A stretch of DNA of 14,716 nt from assembly GCA_902784045.1 (NCBI GenBank), contig CACZTE010000145.1, positions 1 through 14,716 on the forward strand. Direction: 5' to 3'. Source of the stretch: an uncultured Eubacterium sp. (lineage in GTDB: Bacteria; Bacillota; Clostridia; Eubacteriales; Eubacteriaceae). Position numbers and translations under genes: made by a program. The notes under the pieces were generated by a model. That model did not search any database. It worked only from the letters and a program-made list of their open reading frames with translations, and was not told the DNA's origin. Position 1 is the first letter of the stretch. Every line of letters starts with the position of its first letter. This document shows, one piece after another, positions 1-8,900 of this stretch.

Positions 1-231
1 CGGCCCGACATAGGCTGAAACAACATCCGGATTCCCTATAAAAAGATGTAGGTTCAAAAATAGAGTGGTAACGCACACTTCAGGATATAATTATTATAGC
101 GGTATTTAAAACGAATGAAAAGGATAAAAATTTGCCGGCAATGTGAACGACAGAGCACGTTAGATTGTGTTTGAATATCTTGAGGAAATCAAATCAGACT
201 TATTTTCAGATGATTGGACACGCCGCTGGAA
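1..231. other. Unassigned left-edge region downstream of radA
   Basis: No complete gene is visible here. Three short readings are open. On the plus strand, a stop-free stretch from about 169 to a TGA at 254-256 reads VFEYLEEIKSDLFSDDW and continues about ten more residues; it would overlap the radA stop convergently. On the minus strand, one frame from about 90 to the left edge reads PEVCVTTLFLNLHLF and then IGNPDVVSAYVGP. In another minus frame an ATG at 26-24 lies 7 bases after an AGGG. A minus-strand TATAAT lies near 95-100. These could be the start of a gene beyond the edge or decayed remains of one; I recognise none of them. I see no convincing radA terminator: the TTGCCGGCAA palindrome near 131-140 leaves no usable loop. 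Confidence 0.3.
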
Positions 232-1605
232 TCAATTGAAAGCCGTCAAAATGTGAAAAGCCTTGGCGATATTGTCCACCGGAAACAGCTGAATATTTTC
301 CGGCTCTTTTTTCGGCATATTGCCCTTCGGTAAAATGCATTTTTTAAATCCGAGTTTTTTCCCTTCAGAAAGCCGTCTGTCAGCGTTTTGAACCGTACGC
401 ACTTCTCCGGTGAGGCCCACCTCGCCAAAGAGCATGAGATCTTTTGCGATTTCAAAGTCCTTAAAACTTGAGAAAAGCACCGCCGCTACAGCCAGATCGA
501 CGGCAGGCTCATCAATTTTCATGCCGCCGATGACATTGACATAAGCGTCCGCTTTTTGCATATCAATTCCAAGGCGTTTTTCCATGATGGCAATCAAGAG
601 AACAACGCGGTTATAATCAAGCCCCTTGGCCATCCGTCTTGGATTGGAAAATCCCGACGGCGTGACCAGTCCCTGAAGCTCGATTAGAAGCGGACGGCTG
701 CCCTCCATGCAAGGAACCACAGCGGAGCCGCAGGTGTTTTCCGGGCGGGACAAAAGCATCATTTTAGATGGGTTTTTGACCGATGCGAGGCCTTGCCCGG
801 TCATTTCAAAAATCCCCAGCTCATTGGTCGAACCGAAACGGTTTTTCACGGCGCGAAGCATGCGGTAGCTTTGGTATTTCTCGCCTTCAAAATAGAGCAC
901 CGTATCCACCATATGTTCCAAAATCCGAGGTCCTGCAAGGCTACCTTCTTTGGTAACATGGCCAACAAAAACCATGGAAATGCCGTCTTTTTTTGCAATC
1001 TGGATGAGAGAATTGGCGTTTTCCCTAATCTGAGACACGCTTCCGGGAGCGGAGGTGATTTCCGGACTGTACATCGTCTGAATGGAATCTATAATCACAA
1101 GATCCGGCGACATCTCTATGATTGTCTCTCTGATATACGGAACGTTGATTTCCGAAAGGAAAAGCACATGATCTGACATCACATGCATACGCACGGCGCG
1201 CATTTTAAGCTGTTGCTCCGATTCTTCGCCGGAAATATAAAGAACCTTTTGGCCTTGACTGCCCATGGCTTCGGCCAATTGCAAAAGAATCGTCGATTTG
1301 CCGATGCCGGGATCACCGCCCAAAAGGACAACACCGCCGGGCACCAGTCCGCCTCCGAGGACTCGGGAGAGTTCTTCGTTGCCAACCGGATAGCGTTTGA
1401 TCTGTTCATCGTCAATCTCCGCGAGACGTTTTGGTTTGTTAAAGACACCGCGTTCTCTTGAAGGAAGAGCCTTGCTCCTGTTTTTCGGCATTTCTAGTTC
1501 TTCAACCATCGTATTCCATTCGCCGCATTCAGCGCATTTCCCCAACCATTTGGGAGAAACATAGCCGCAATTTTGACAAACGTAACGTTTTTTTATCTTT
1601 GCCAA
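232..1605 (-). CDS. radA: DNA repair protein RadA (Sms)
   Basis: RadA is a RecA-related, DnaB-like ATPase that drives branch migration during homologous recombination and repair in the cytoplasm. The 457-residue product has, in order, a C4 zinc finger (C10, C13, C24, C27), a Walker A loop GDPGIGKST at about 97-105, a Walker B strand LVIIDS at about 169-174, the RadA signature KNRFG at about 254-258, and a C-terminal Lon-like domain. Length fits the family (about 455-460). The start is taken as TTG at 1605: GGAAAGGAGAG lies just upstream at a good distance and the zinc finger follows at the usual place. An ATG at 1644 in the same frame would add 13 residues ahead of that ribosome binding site and is unlikely. 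The gene stands alone on the minus strand, 216 bases after the PTS-like gene. Identity is certain; the start is well supported. Confidence 0.97.
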   Translation of the reverse strand: MAKIKKRYVCQNCGYVSPKWLGKCAECGEWNTMVEELEMPKNRSKALPSRERGVFNKPKRLAEIDDEQIKRYPVGNEELSRVLGGGLVPGGVVLLGGDPGIGKSTILLQLAEAMGSQGQKVLYISGEESEQQLKMRAVRMHVMSDHVLFLSEINVPYIRETIIEMSPDLVIIDSIQTMYSPEITSAPGSVSQIRENANSLIQIAKKDGISMVFVGHVTKEGSLAGPRILEHMVDTVLYFEGEKYQSYRMLRAVKNRFGSTNELGIFEMTGQGLASVKNPSKMMLLSRPENTCGSAVVPCMEGSRPLLIELQGLVTPSGFSNPRRMAKGLDYNRVVLLIAIMEKRLGIDMQKADAYVNVIGGMKIDEPAVDLAVAAVLFSSFKDFEIAKDLMLFGEVGLTGEVRTVQNADRRLSEGKKLGFKKCILPKGNMPKKEPENIQLFPVDNIAKAFHILTAFN

Positions 1606-1821
1606 GGCTCTCTCCTTTCCAATCAATGCTGCGCCAAGCCGCAATCTTCATAGTCGTCGTTTTTCCGACTCCTTAACGCGCGGTAAATTTCAAACTTCTC
1701 TGCGGATACTTTTAACATTCAATATATTTATATTTTAAACCCGTTTTATCCAAAACGAAAGTTTTTTTGAATAATATGTTATGCCAATTAGTCTTATGCT
1801 CAACGGCAAAAATTATCCAAT

Positions 1822-2871
1822 TTAAAGATCAAGAGCCATATCGCCGTCTTTAATCCAGCCGACTTTATAACAAAGCAGGTAAATCACATAGGTCACAACA
1901 GCGGGTAAAACGATTTGCAAAAGCCCGATATTCGCGGCGATGAGCATCGCAGAATCTCCCGCTTGGCCCATAGCCATGGCTGTTCCGATTTGTCCCACCA
2001 GACCGCAAGTACCCATACCGGCGGCAACCGCCGTATTTTTGGCCTGGAAAATTGTTGTCGCGAGAGGGCCTAAAATGGCTGAGGCGACAGTCGGCGGAAT
2101 CCAGATCTTCCAGTTTTTGATAATGTTGGGAATTTGAATCATCGATGTACCGAGTCCTTGTGCCGCAAGGCCGCCAACACCGTTATCTTTAAATGACGCA
2201 ACAGCAAATCCGATCATTTGACAACAGCATCCGACGGTGGCAGCGCCGGCGGCAAGACCGGTCAAATTGAGCATAATGCACAGCGCGGCGCTGGAAATCG
2301 GCAAAGTCAGTACAATCCCCACAACCACGGCAATGACAATCCCCATAATAATCGGCTGTTGTTCCGTTGCCCACATAATGACCTGTCCAAGGGCCGTCAT
2401 AAAGGAACCGATCGGCGGTCCGATTAACGTGGCGATCCCCGCGCCGACCATCACTGTGACAAATGGTGTCAGCAAAATATCGATCTTGGTTTCTCCGGAA
2501 ACCATTTTACCGCATTCCGTCGCGATCAAAGCGGCAATGAGCGCGCCGGCGGGTCCGCCTAAGGTGTTGCCGATATAGCCGCCGACCGTCACGGAAAACA
2601 TGACGAGAAACGGCGCTTCCAAAGCGTATGCCACCGCGACAGCAATGGCAGGTCCCGTCATGGCCTGACAAGCCGGCCACACGGTTTCCGTTAAAAACGT
2701 GATTCCTGTCAGCACACCGATTTGATTGATGATACTGCCAATGAGAAGCGTCCCAAACAGACCGAAGGCCATGTATTTGAGCGCGTCAATCAAATACCGT
2801 TGAACCGATATCTCAATCTTTTTCTTTTTTAGAAAATCTTTAAAGTTTTCATACTTACGTTCTTTTGCCAT
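1822..2871 (-). CDS. Orphan PTS EIIC-like membrane protein (PTS_EIIC_2 type)
   Basis: This is a 349-residue integral membrane protein resembling the stand-alone PTS EIIC family often annotated PTS_EIIC_2 (Pfam PF13303). It has a short basic N-terminus (MAKERKYENFKDFLKKKK), then about eight to ten hydrophobic segments rich in Gly and Ala, including a cluster CCC in the middle and AAGMGTCGLVGQIGTAMAMGQ-like sequence near residues 290-310. EIIC proteins carry sugar across the membrane while EIIA/EIIB domains phosphorylate it, but no EIIA, EIIB, HPr or sugar enzyme is encoded nearby, so substrate and even transport role are unknown. The start is ATG 2871, preceded by GGAGGAG four bases upstream; an in-frame ATG at 2928 would lie inside the terminator-like hairpin of the spacer. 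It follows pyk but is separated by a hairpin with a U tract, so it is probably a separate transcription unit. Confidence 0.85.
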   Translation of the reverse strand: MAKERKYENFKDFLKKKKIEISVQRYLIDALKYMAFGLFGTLLIGSIINQIGVLTGITFLTETVWPACQAMTGPAIAVAVAYALEAPFLVMFSVTVGGYIGNTLGGPAGALIAALIATECGKMVSGETKIDILLTPFVTVMVGAGIATLIGPPIGSFMTALGQVIMWATEQQPIIMGIVIAVVVGIVLTLPISSAALCIMLNLTGLAAGAATVGCCCQMIGFAVASFKDNGVGGLAAQGLGTSMIQIPNIIKNWKIWIPPTVASAILGPLATTIFQAKNTAVAAGMGTCGLVGQIGTAMAMGQAGDSAMLIAANIGLLQIVLPAVVTYVIYLLCYKVGWIKDGDMALDL

Positions 2872-2921
2872 GATACTCCTCCAAAAAACAAAAATACAAT
2901 AACGATTAAAATCTTCACACA

Positions 2922-2954
2922 TAAACAAAAAATACCGAGTGGCCTCGATATTTT
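2922..2954 (-). terminator. Rho-independent terminator downstream of pyk
   Basis: On the minus strand, an 11-bp stem (AAAATATCGAG paired with CTCGGTATTTT, one G-U pair) closes a 4-base loop GCCA and runs into a T-rich tract (TTTTTTGTTT). It lies about 110 bases after the pyk stop and ends the dnaE-pfkA-pyk unit. A TATAAT at 2964-2959 on the same strand would start transcripts at the hairpin itself, so an alternative role as a 5' leader hairpin of the PTS-like gene cannot be excluded. Confidence 0.65.
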
Positions 2955-3064
2955 CTGCATTATATGTGTAATAAACTTTAATACATTATTGTATCTTAAC
3001 AAATTTATAACGACAGTATTCTAACACGTCGTACGAAACAATGCAAGCTTTTTTTGCATGCTTT

Positions 3065-4813
3065 TTAGTGCAAACGCACAAGTCCTTGATAAATCAATCC
3101 GGACTCGGGATCGATGGATATCTGTTTGCCGTCGGAGAGAATATCCATGGCTTTGCTAACGTTTTTGATCACTGGAATGCCGTAATCCATGGCGATATGA
3201 TTGGCGGCGGGATTTTCGCCGGATTGCGTGATGATGACGGCAGCGGCCTTGTCCAAAACCGTCATAATATTGCTGGTCACAGTATTCGTCACCAGAATAT
3301 CACCTTCCTGGAATTTAGAAAGATCACCGGTTGAAAGCCGCACGATACCGGACAAAGGTTTTCCCCCGCCGACACCGACGCCGGAAAGAAGAGCGTTGCC
3401 GACAATATGAACTTTAATCAAATTGGTATCGCCTTGAATACCCAAAGGCACGCCGGCCGCGAAAACAATAAGGTCTCCGGTTTTGAGAACATCGGCAGAG
3501 GCAACGATATTGACAATATCCATCACCATTTCGTCCGCGTCGTCAAAATCTTCGTGATGCATGCCATAGACACCCCAATTCAGACAAACGCGGCGCACAG
3601 TGGCATAGCTGTTGCTTACACAGAAGATCGGGCATTCCGGACGATATTTGGAAAGCATTCTCGGTGTATACCCCGATACCGTTCCGGAAATGATGGCCTT
3701 GGCGTTTAAGTTTTCCGCCAATTGGACCACGCTTTCACCGACGGCATTGGTAATGGTCATCTCTCCGTATTCGGGTTTGATCCGTTCGCGATACTCTTCG
3801 GAGGTTTCGATTTTAATGGCGATGTTAGCCATTGTTTTGACAGCTTCAACGGGATAATCTCCGGCAGCGGTTTCGCCGGAAAGCATGACGGCGTCGGTCC
3901 CGTCAAAAACCGCGTTGGCGACATCGCCGACCTCGGCACGGGTCGGTCTGGGATTGCGTATCATCGAATCGAGCATTTGTGTCGCGGTGATAACCGGTTT
4001 TCCCAAGACATTGCATTTTTTGATAATGCTTTTTTGAACCAATGGAACGTCTTCCGCCGGAATCTCAACACCGAGATCGCCCCGAGCCACCATAATACCG
4101 TCGGAAACAGCCAGAATTTTGTCGATGTTTTCCACACCTTCCCGATTTTCGATTTTGGAGATAATGTGAATATCCGATCCGGCGTTGTTATCTAAAACTT
4201 TGCGAATAGCGATGACGTCCTGGGGCTTTCTGATAAATGACGCCGCCACATAATCAACGCCGTGCTTAATGCCGAAAATAAGATCCGCTTCATCTTTTTT
4301 GGTCAGTCCCGGCAAATTGGTGGAAACGCCGGGAACATTAATGCTTTTTTTCGAACCGATCATACCGCCGTTGATGACGCTGCAGTTGATTTCTGTGCCT
4401 TGGATGGTTTCCACCGTAAGGCCGATTAACCCATCATCAATCAATATCATGTCCCCTTCAGACAAATCGCCGGGCAGCCCTTCATAGCTGATAGAAATTC
4501 TTGAAGCGTCTCCAACGATGCTTTCCGTCGTGAGGGTGAGCTTGTCGCCTTCATGAACCTCCACTTTTCCGCCTTCGACGTCGCCGGTTCGGATTTCCGG
4601 ACCTTTGGTATCAAGCATGATGGCCAGCGGCATTTCGGTTTCTTTCCGTACCTGTTTAATCCGTTTGATTCGACCGGCATGCTCTTCGTGGCTTCCGTGG
4701 GAAAAGTTGAGTCTGGCAACATTCATTCCGCCGTCCAAAAGTCCTTCGATGACGCCCGGGCGATCGGTGGCGGGGCCCATGGTGCAAACAATTTTCGTCT
4801 TTTTAAAATACAT
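3065..4813 (-). CDS. pyk: Pyruvate kinase with C-terminal PEP-utiliser-like domain
   Basis: Pyruvate kinase converts phosphoenolpyruvate and ADP to pyruvate and ATP, the last step of glycolysis, in the cytoplasm. The 582-residue protein shows the N-terminal KTKIVCTMGPA strand, RLNFSHG, the substrate loop DTKGPEIRTGD (about 68-78), the catalytic-lysine segment ISKIEN (about 218-223), MVARGDLGVE (about 241-250) and TATQMLDSM (about 276-284). After the usual ~470-residue core comes an extra swivel domain (about 486-582) typical of the ~585-residue Bacillus-type enzymes. That domain lacks the usual TSHAA motif and has SGENPAANH at 531-539 instead. The start is ATG 4813, preceded by AAGGAGG at 6 bases; the frame extends upstream to 4864 but only through the structured leader. 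It is the third gene of dnaE-pfkA-pyk, 177 bases after pfkA, and that spacer holds a large RNA fold. Confidence 0.97.
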   Translation of the reverse strand: MYFKKTKIVCTMGPATDRPGVIEGLLDGGMNVARLNFSHGSHEEHAGRIKRIKQVRKETEMPLAIMLDTKGPEIRTGDVEGGKVEVHEGDKLTLTTESIVGDASRISISYEGLPGDLSEGDMILIDDGLIGLTVETIQGTEINCSVINGGMIGSKKSINVPGVSTNLPGLTKKDEADLIFGIKHGVDYVAASFIRKPQDVIAIRKVLDNNAGSDIHIISKIENREGVENIDKILAVSDGIMVARGDLGVEIPAEDVPLVQKSIIKKCNVLGKPVITATQMLDSMIRNPRPTRAEVGDVANAVFDGTDAVMLSGETAAGDYPVEAVKTMANIAIKIETSEEYRERIKPEYGEMTITNAVGESVVQLAENLNAKAIISGTVSGYTPRMLSKYRPECPIFCVSNSYATVRRVCLNWGVYGMHHEDFDDADEMVMDIVNIVASADVLKTGDLIVFAAGVPLGIQGDTNLIKVHIVGNALLSGVGVGGGKPLSGIVRLSTGDLSKFQEGDILVTNTVTSNIMTVLDKAAAVIITQSGENPAANHIAMDYGIPVIKNVSKAMDILSDGKQISIDPESGLIYQGLVRLH

Positions 4814-4832
4814 CACTTTCCTCCTTATAACT

Positions 4833-4961
4833 GATGTATATAAAAAGCCGACAATACGCAGCATTAAAATAAAACGTGGATGATACTCAAAAACTCAAAA
4901 CAATTTTTATTTTAATCTCTTCCGAACGCGGAAGTTTGCGATTGTCGGCTTGATAGACATC
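4833..4961 (-). ncRNA. Three-way-junction leader RNA between pfkA and pyk
   Basis: On the pyk-coding strand the spacer folds almost completely. The basal stem pairs 4951-4937 with 4845-4860: AAGCCGACAAT then, past a one-base bulge at 4856, four more pairs (15 bp). It encloses a 6-bp hairpin at 4934-4919 (CTTCCG CGTT CGGAAG) and a 12-bp stem pairing 4916-4905 with 4874-4863 (ATTAAAATAAAA with its complement) capped by a 30-base loop. All three junction linkers are exactly 2 bases. Below the basal stem, GATGT/ACATC (4837-4833 with 4961-4957) and TAT/ATA extend the pairing. The 3' side ends GGCTTTTTATATA, so the basal stem also looks like an intrinsic terminator, and the pyk ribosome binding site begins about 7 bases later. 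I know no named RNA family that matches. Alternative: a small inverted-repeat mobile element. Confidence 0.6.
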
Positions 4962-4990
4962 TGAATTTTTTAGGCTGATGACTGGGTAGG

Positions 4991-5950
4991 TTAAATAGCT
5001 AAAACCTGAGAAATCTGATACATTTTTTCGTTAAACTTTTTGGGTCTGTTGAGTGCTTCTTCGAGTTCAACTGCGATGTATTTTCCGTCAACTCGGCATA
5101 TGACCACGCCGGTATTGCCCTGAACCAGATTTTCAACGGCATAATAACCCATATTGCTGGCAAGGTTACGGTCAAAATGAGACGGAGCGCCGCCACGTTG
5201 AATATAACCTAAGTTGGTTCCCTTGGTGCTGACGCCGGTCAGTTCTTCGATTCTTTTGCAATAATCGCGATAACCGCCGCAGCCTTCGGCGAGCATGACA
5301 ATACTGTGCAGTTTGCCGCGGTCTTTTCCGATTAAAAGCCCCTCGCAGATCTTTTCCAAATCAGTGGGTTTTTCGGGGATAATCATCGCTTCCGCGCCGA
5401 CGGAAAATCCGGCATATAAGGCGATATCACCGCAGGTTCGTCCCATAACCTGAACCACGTTGATGCGGTTGTGGGAAAAAGTAGTATCTCTGATTTTGCC
5501 GATGGCCTCAATGGCCGTTGAGACCGCCGTATCAAAGCCGACGGTATAATCGGAAGCGCCGAAATCATTATCGATGGTTCCGGGAATACCGATAATCTCC
5601 ACGCCGAGGCGTTTTAAACACAACGCACCGTTTAGGCTGCCGTCACCGCCAATGACGACAAGCGCTTCGATTTTATATTCCTTTAAAATCTCCGCGGCCC
5701 GGCGCTGTCCCGCTTCCGTCGGGAAAAAATCGCTTCGGGACGTTCTTAAAATCGTACCGCCTTTATCCAAAATATCCGCGACGGAATAGACATTCATCGG
5801 GGTAAAATCTTTGTCTAAAAGACCCGCGTATCCGCGATTGATACCGTATACCTCGATCTTGTGATATAAAGCGGTTCGAACGACAGCGCGGATAGCCGCG
5901 TTCATTCCCGGGGCATCACCCCCGCTGGTTAATATTCCGATTCTCTTCAT
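4991..5950 (-). CDS. pfkA: ATP-dependent 6-phosphofructokinase
   Basis: PfkA phosphorylates fructose 6-phosphate to fructose 1,6-bisphosphate with ATP, the committed step of glycolysis. The 319-residue length is standard for the short bacterial allosteric enzyme. Visible motifs are LTSGGDAPGMNAAIR at 8-21 (ATP site), GGDGS at 101-105, and PGTIDND at 123-129 with the catalytic base D127. Gly at 104 and Gly at 124 mark an ATP enzyme rather than a pyrophosphate-dependent one. MGRTCGD (169-175) and QRGG (251-254) follow. The effector-site residues R21, R25, R154, R211 and K213 known from Bacillus/E. coli PfkA are all present, so ADP/PEP allostery is likely kept. The ATG overlaps the dnaE stop (ATGA), with only a weak AAGG about 10 bases upstream, which suggests translational coupling. 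It shares the dnaE promoter and precedes pyk. Confidence 0.98.
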   Translation of the reverse strand: MKRIGILTSGGDAPGMNAAIRAVVRTALYHKIEVYGINRGYAGLLDKDFTPMNVYSVADILDKGGTILRTSRSDFFPTEAGQRRAAEILKEYKIEALVVIGGDGSLNGALCLKRLGVEIIGIPGTIDNDFGASDYTVGFDTAVSTAIEAIGKIRDTTFSHNRINVVQVMGRTCGDIALYAGFSVGAEAMIIPEKPTDLEKICEGLLIGKDRGKLHSIVMLAEGCGGYRDYCKRIEELTGVSTKGTNLGYIQRGGAPSHFDRNLASNMGYYAVENLVQGNTGVVICRVDGKYIAVELEEALNRPKKFNEKMYQISQVLAI

Positions 5951-8900
5951 CGTGTTTTTACCTTATCCTGACCCAGGATTCCTTTCAACTGTATTAAGAG
6001 CTCATTATTGATTGTCACCCATAAATCGCGACCTGAGCTGTATCTCTGTTTTTCTTTTTCAAAATAAATGACAACAGGTGTTTGTCCTGGCGATTGTTTA
6101 AGAACAGGTTTAATGCGTCCGAGCAAATGTCTTTTGGACTTATCGGCAAAGCATAAAACCAGAGAGCGAACATTGTCATGTGATTTGACATACGCTGTCT
6201 TTTCCTCACGGACTTTTCCGGGACCCGACTTGGAAAGCATGCTCATTTGTCCGTAACCGCCGGTCTTAAGCGCTTCCATTAAGACCATTCCATCGGCAAG
6301 CACCGATACGTTCATCTGTTCATTATAATTGATTCTGCCGCGAATGAAAAGCGGCTTTTCAGATTTAATAAGATTTCTGTACTTTTCGTATACTTTTGGA
6401 AACAAAACAATATCCAAATGACCGTATAAATCTTCCAGCGTCACAAAAGCCATCATCGCGCCGCGCTTGGTTTTTGTCATGCGAAGACCTGAAATCAATC
6501 CGCCGACGGTGACGATATCCTGATCTTTAATGCCGGATGACGAAAGTTTTTCATAGCTTTCCAGCATACCGCTGTTTAGATTGGTCTTCGCGGAAATCAA
6601 ATCCCGATATTTGTCAAGGGGATGACCCGAAAGATAAAGCCCGGTGACCTCTTTTTCCATCGTCAGTTTTTCTTCCCGGGTTAAAGGCGGACAAACGGGA
6701 AATTCGTCTTTCGGCACCATCTCTGTTCCGCCCAAATCCAAAAGTGAAACTTGTCCCGAAAGCCGTTCTTTCTTTTCGTCTTGAATCCGGTGCATGATAA
6801 TAGGCGCCCCTTTGATGAGCCTTGCCCGATCGATGCCCAGAAAATCAAAAGCGCCGGCTTTGATTAATCCCTCGACCGCTTTGGTGTTTAAAGCCTTTGA
6901 ATCCAGGCGCTCGCAAAAATCACGAAAACTTTTGAAATCACCGCCATTTTGGCGCGCCGCTTCAATGGCCTCGGCGGGTTTTTCACCGAGCCCTTTGACA
7001 GCGCCGAGGCCGAAGAGAATCGCGCCGTCGGTATCGACGCTGAATTTATACCGACTGCGGCAGACATCCGGCGGTTTGACCGTAATGTCCATTCGCCTGC
7101 AATCCTCGATATAACCGGCGATTTTTTGATCACTCCCCATCACGGACGACATGAGCGCCGCCATAAATGCCGCCGGATAATGCACTTTCAGCCAGGCCGT
7201 TTGATAGGCGACAAAAGCATATGCCGCCGCGTGGCTTTTATTAAAAGCGTAATTGGCGAAATCCTTCATTTCATCGTAAATCCGCTCAGCAACCTCAATC
7301 GGGACACCCTTCGCGACGGCCCCGGGAATAATCACGTTGCCTTTTTCATCCTTTTCGCCATGAATAAAAACGTCGCCCTCGTGTTTCATCACGTCAATCT
7401 TTTTTTTGGACATCGCCCGTCGGACCAGATCGGAACGTCCCATTGAAAAACCGGCGAGATCTCTGAAAATCTGCATGACCTGTTCTTGATAAACCATGCA
7501 GCCGTAGGTCACTTCCAGAATCGGTTTTAACAAGGGATGGGCGTAGACAATGGTTTCAGGATGATGTTTGCCGGCGATATAACGCGGAATCTGATCCATC
7601 GGTCCCGGCCGGTAAAGGGAAATGCCGGCGATGATATCTTCAAAGTTTTCGGGCCTCAGTTCCCGCATAAAGTTGATCATGCCGCTGCTTTCAAGCTGAA
7701 ACACCCCCAGCGTATCCCCGCGGGAGAGCATGGCGTAGACCGCTTTGTCTTCCAAGTCGGGATGATCGATATCAATGGTCTCTCCGGTGGCGCGCTCGAT
7801 ATTCGAAACGGTATCGCGGATGACGGTTAAGGTGCGAAGTCCCAGAAAATCCATTTTAATGAGGCCGAGATCTTCAAGCTGGGTCATCGGATACTGGGTG
7901 ATGATGGCGTCATCGTTGCGGTAAAGCGGCACATATTCGGTTAATGGCTGATCGGCGATGACCACGCCGGCGGCGTGAGTTGAGGCGTGTCTGGCCGCGC
8001 CTTCGATTTTTCCGGCCATTGTGAGAAGGCGCTCTATTTTGGGATCCTGCGCCATTCGCGCCAGTTCACGATTGTCTTTGACCGCATCCGCGATGGTGAT
8101 ATTTTGACCCGGCCGCATCGGAATCGCTTTAGCCACGCGGTCAACCTCAGCATAGGGCATATCGTAAACCCGGCCGACATCGCGAACCGAAAGTCTGGCC
8201 GCCATGGTGCCGAAGGTGATAATTTGCGCCACGCGGTCATAGCCGTATTTTTCGACGACGTAATCTATGACTTTCTGTCTGCGCTCATAGCAGAAATCGC
8301 AGTCGATATCCGGCATGGTCACCCGCTCCGGATTTAAAAAGCGCTCGAAAATCAAATTGTATTGTAAGGGATCGAGGGTTGTGATATCGAGAGCATAGGC
8401 CACGATGCTGCCCGCGGCGGAGCCGCGCCCCGGTCCGACGGGAATGCCGTGATCTTTGGCGTATTTGATAAAATCCCATACGACAAGAAAATAATCATCA
8501 AATCCCATCGTATGAATGATGTTCAGCTCTTTTTCTGTCCGTTTTTTGATTTCCTCGGTGATGACGGGATAGCGTTTTTTGATGCCCTCTTCACACAGAT
8601 GTCTTAAGAAACCATCGGCGGCGGCAAATCCTTCCGGCAGTTCAAAATGCGGCAGGTGCGCGTTTTCGAGATCAAAAGTGACATGGCAACGCTCTCCGAT
8701 GGCATAGGCATTTTCGAGGGCTTCAGGACAATCGGGAAATAGCGCCGCCATTTCTTCCGGCGACTTGATGTAAAACTGATCGTTGGGAAAACGCATCCGG
8801 TCGGTGTCCGATACGAGGGCGCCGGTTTGAATGCACAAAAGCACATCGTGGGCTTCGGCGTCCTCCTGCGAGACATAATGGCAATCGTTGGTCGCCACCA

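Noticed and set aside
61..75. AGAGTGGTAACGCAC, similar to the T-box sequence TGGNACCGCG
   Set aside because: Only about 8 of 10 positions match, there is no preceding stem I or specifier structure in the window and no terminator with a following gene.
793..1176. Long open frame antisense to radA
   Set aside because: It has no ribosome binding site, lies wholly inside a certain gene on the other strand and its sequence resembles no protein family; the same holds for the other antisense frames inside dnaE, pyk and lepA.
1742..1768. CGTTTT-ATCC-AAAACG hairpin followed by AAAGTTTTTTT on the plus strand, terminator-like
   Set aside because: The stem is short and A/T-rich, and no plus-strand gene lies upstream of it; on the minus strand it has no T tract.
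2959..2964. Minus-strand TATAAT as promoter of the PTS-like gene
   Set aside because: No acceptable -35 box at 16-18 bases, and transcription would start inside the terminator hairpin; kept only as a remark.
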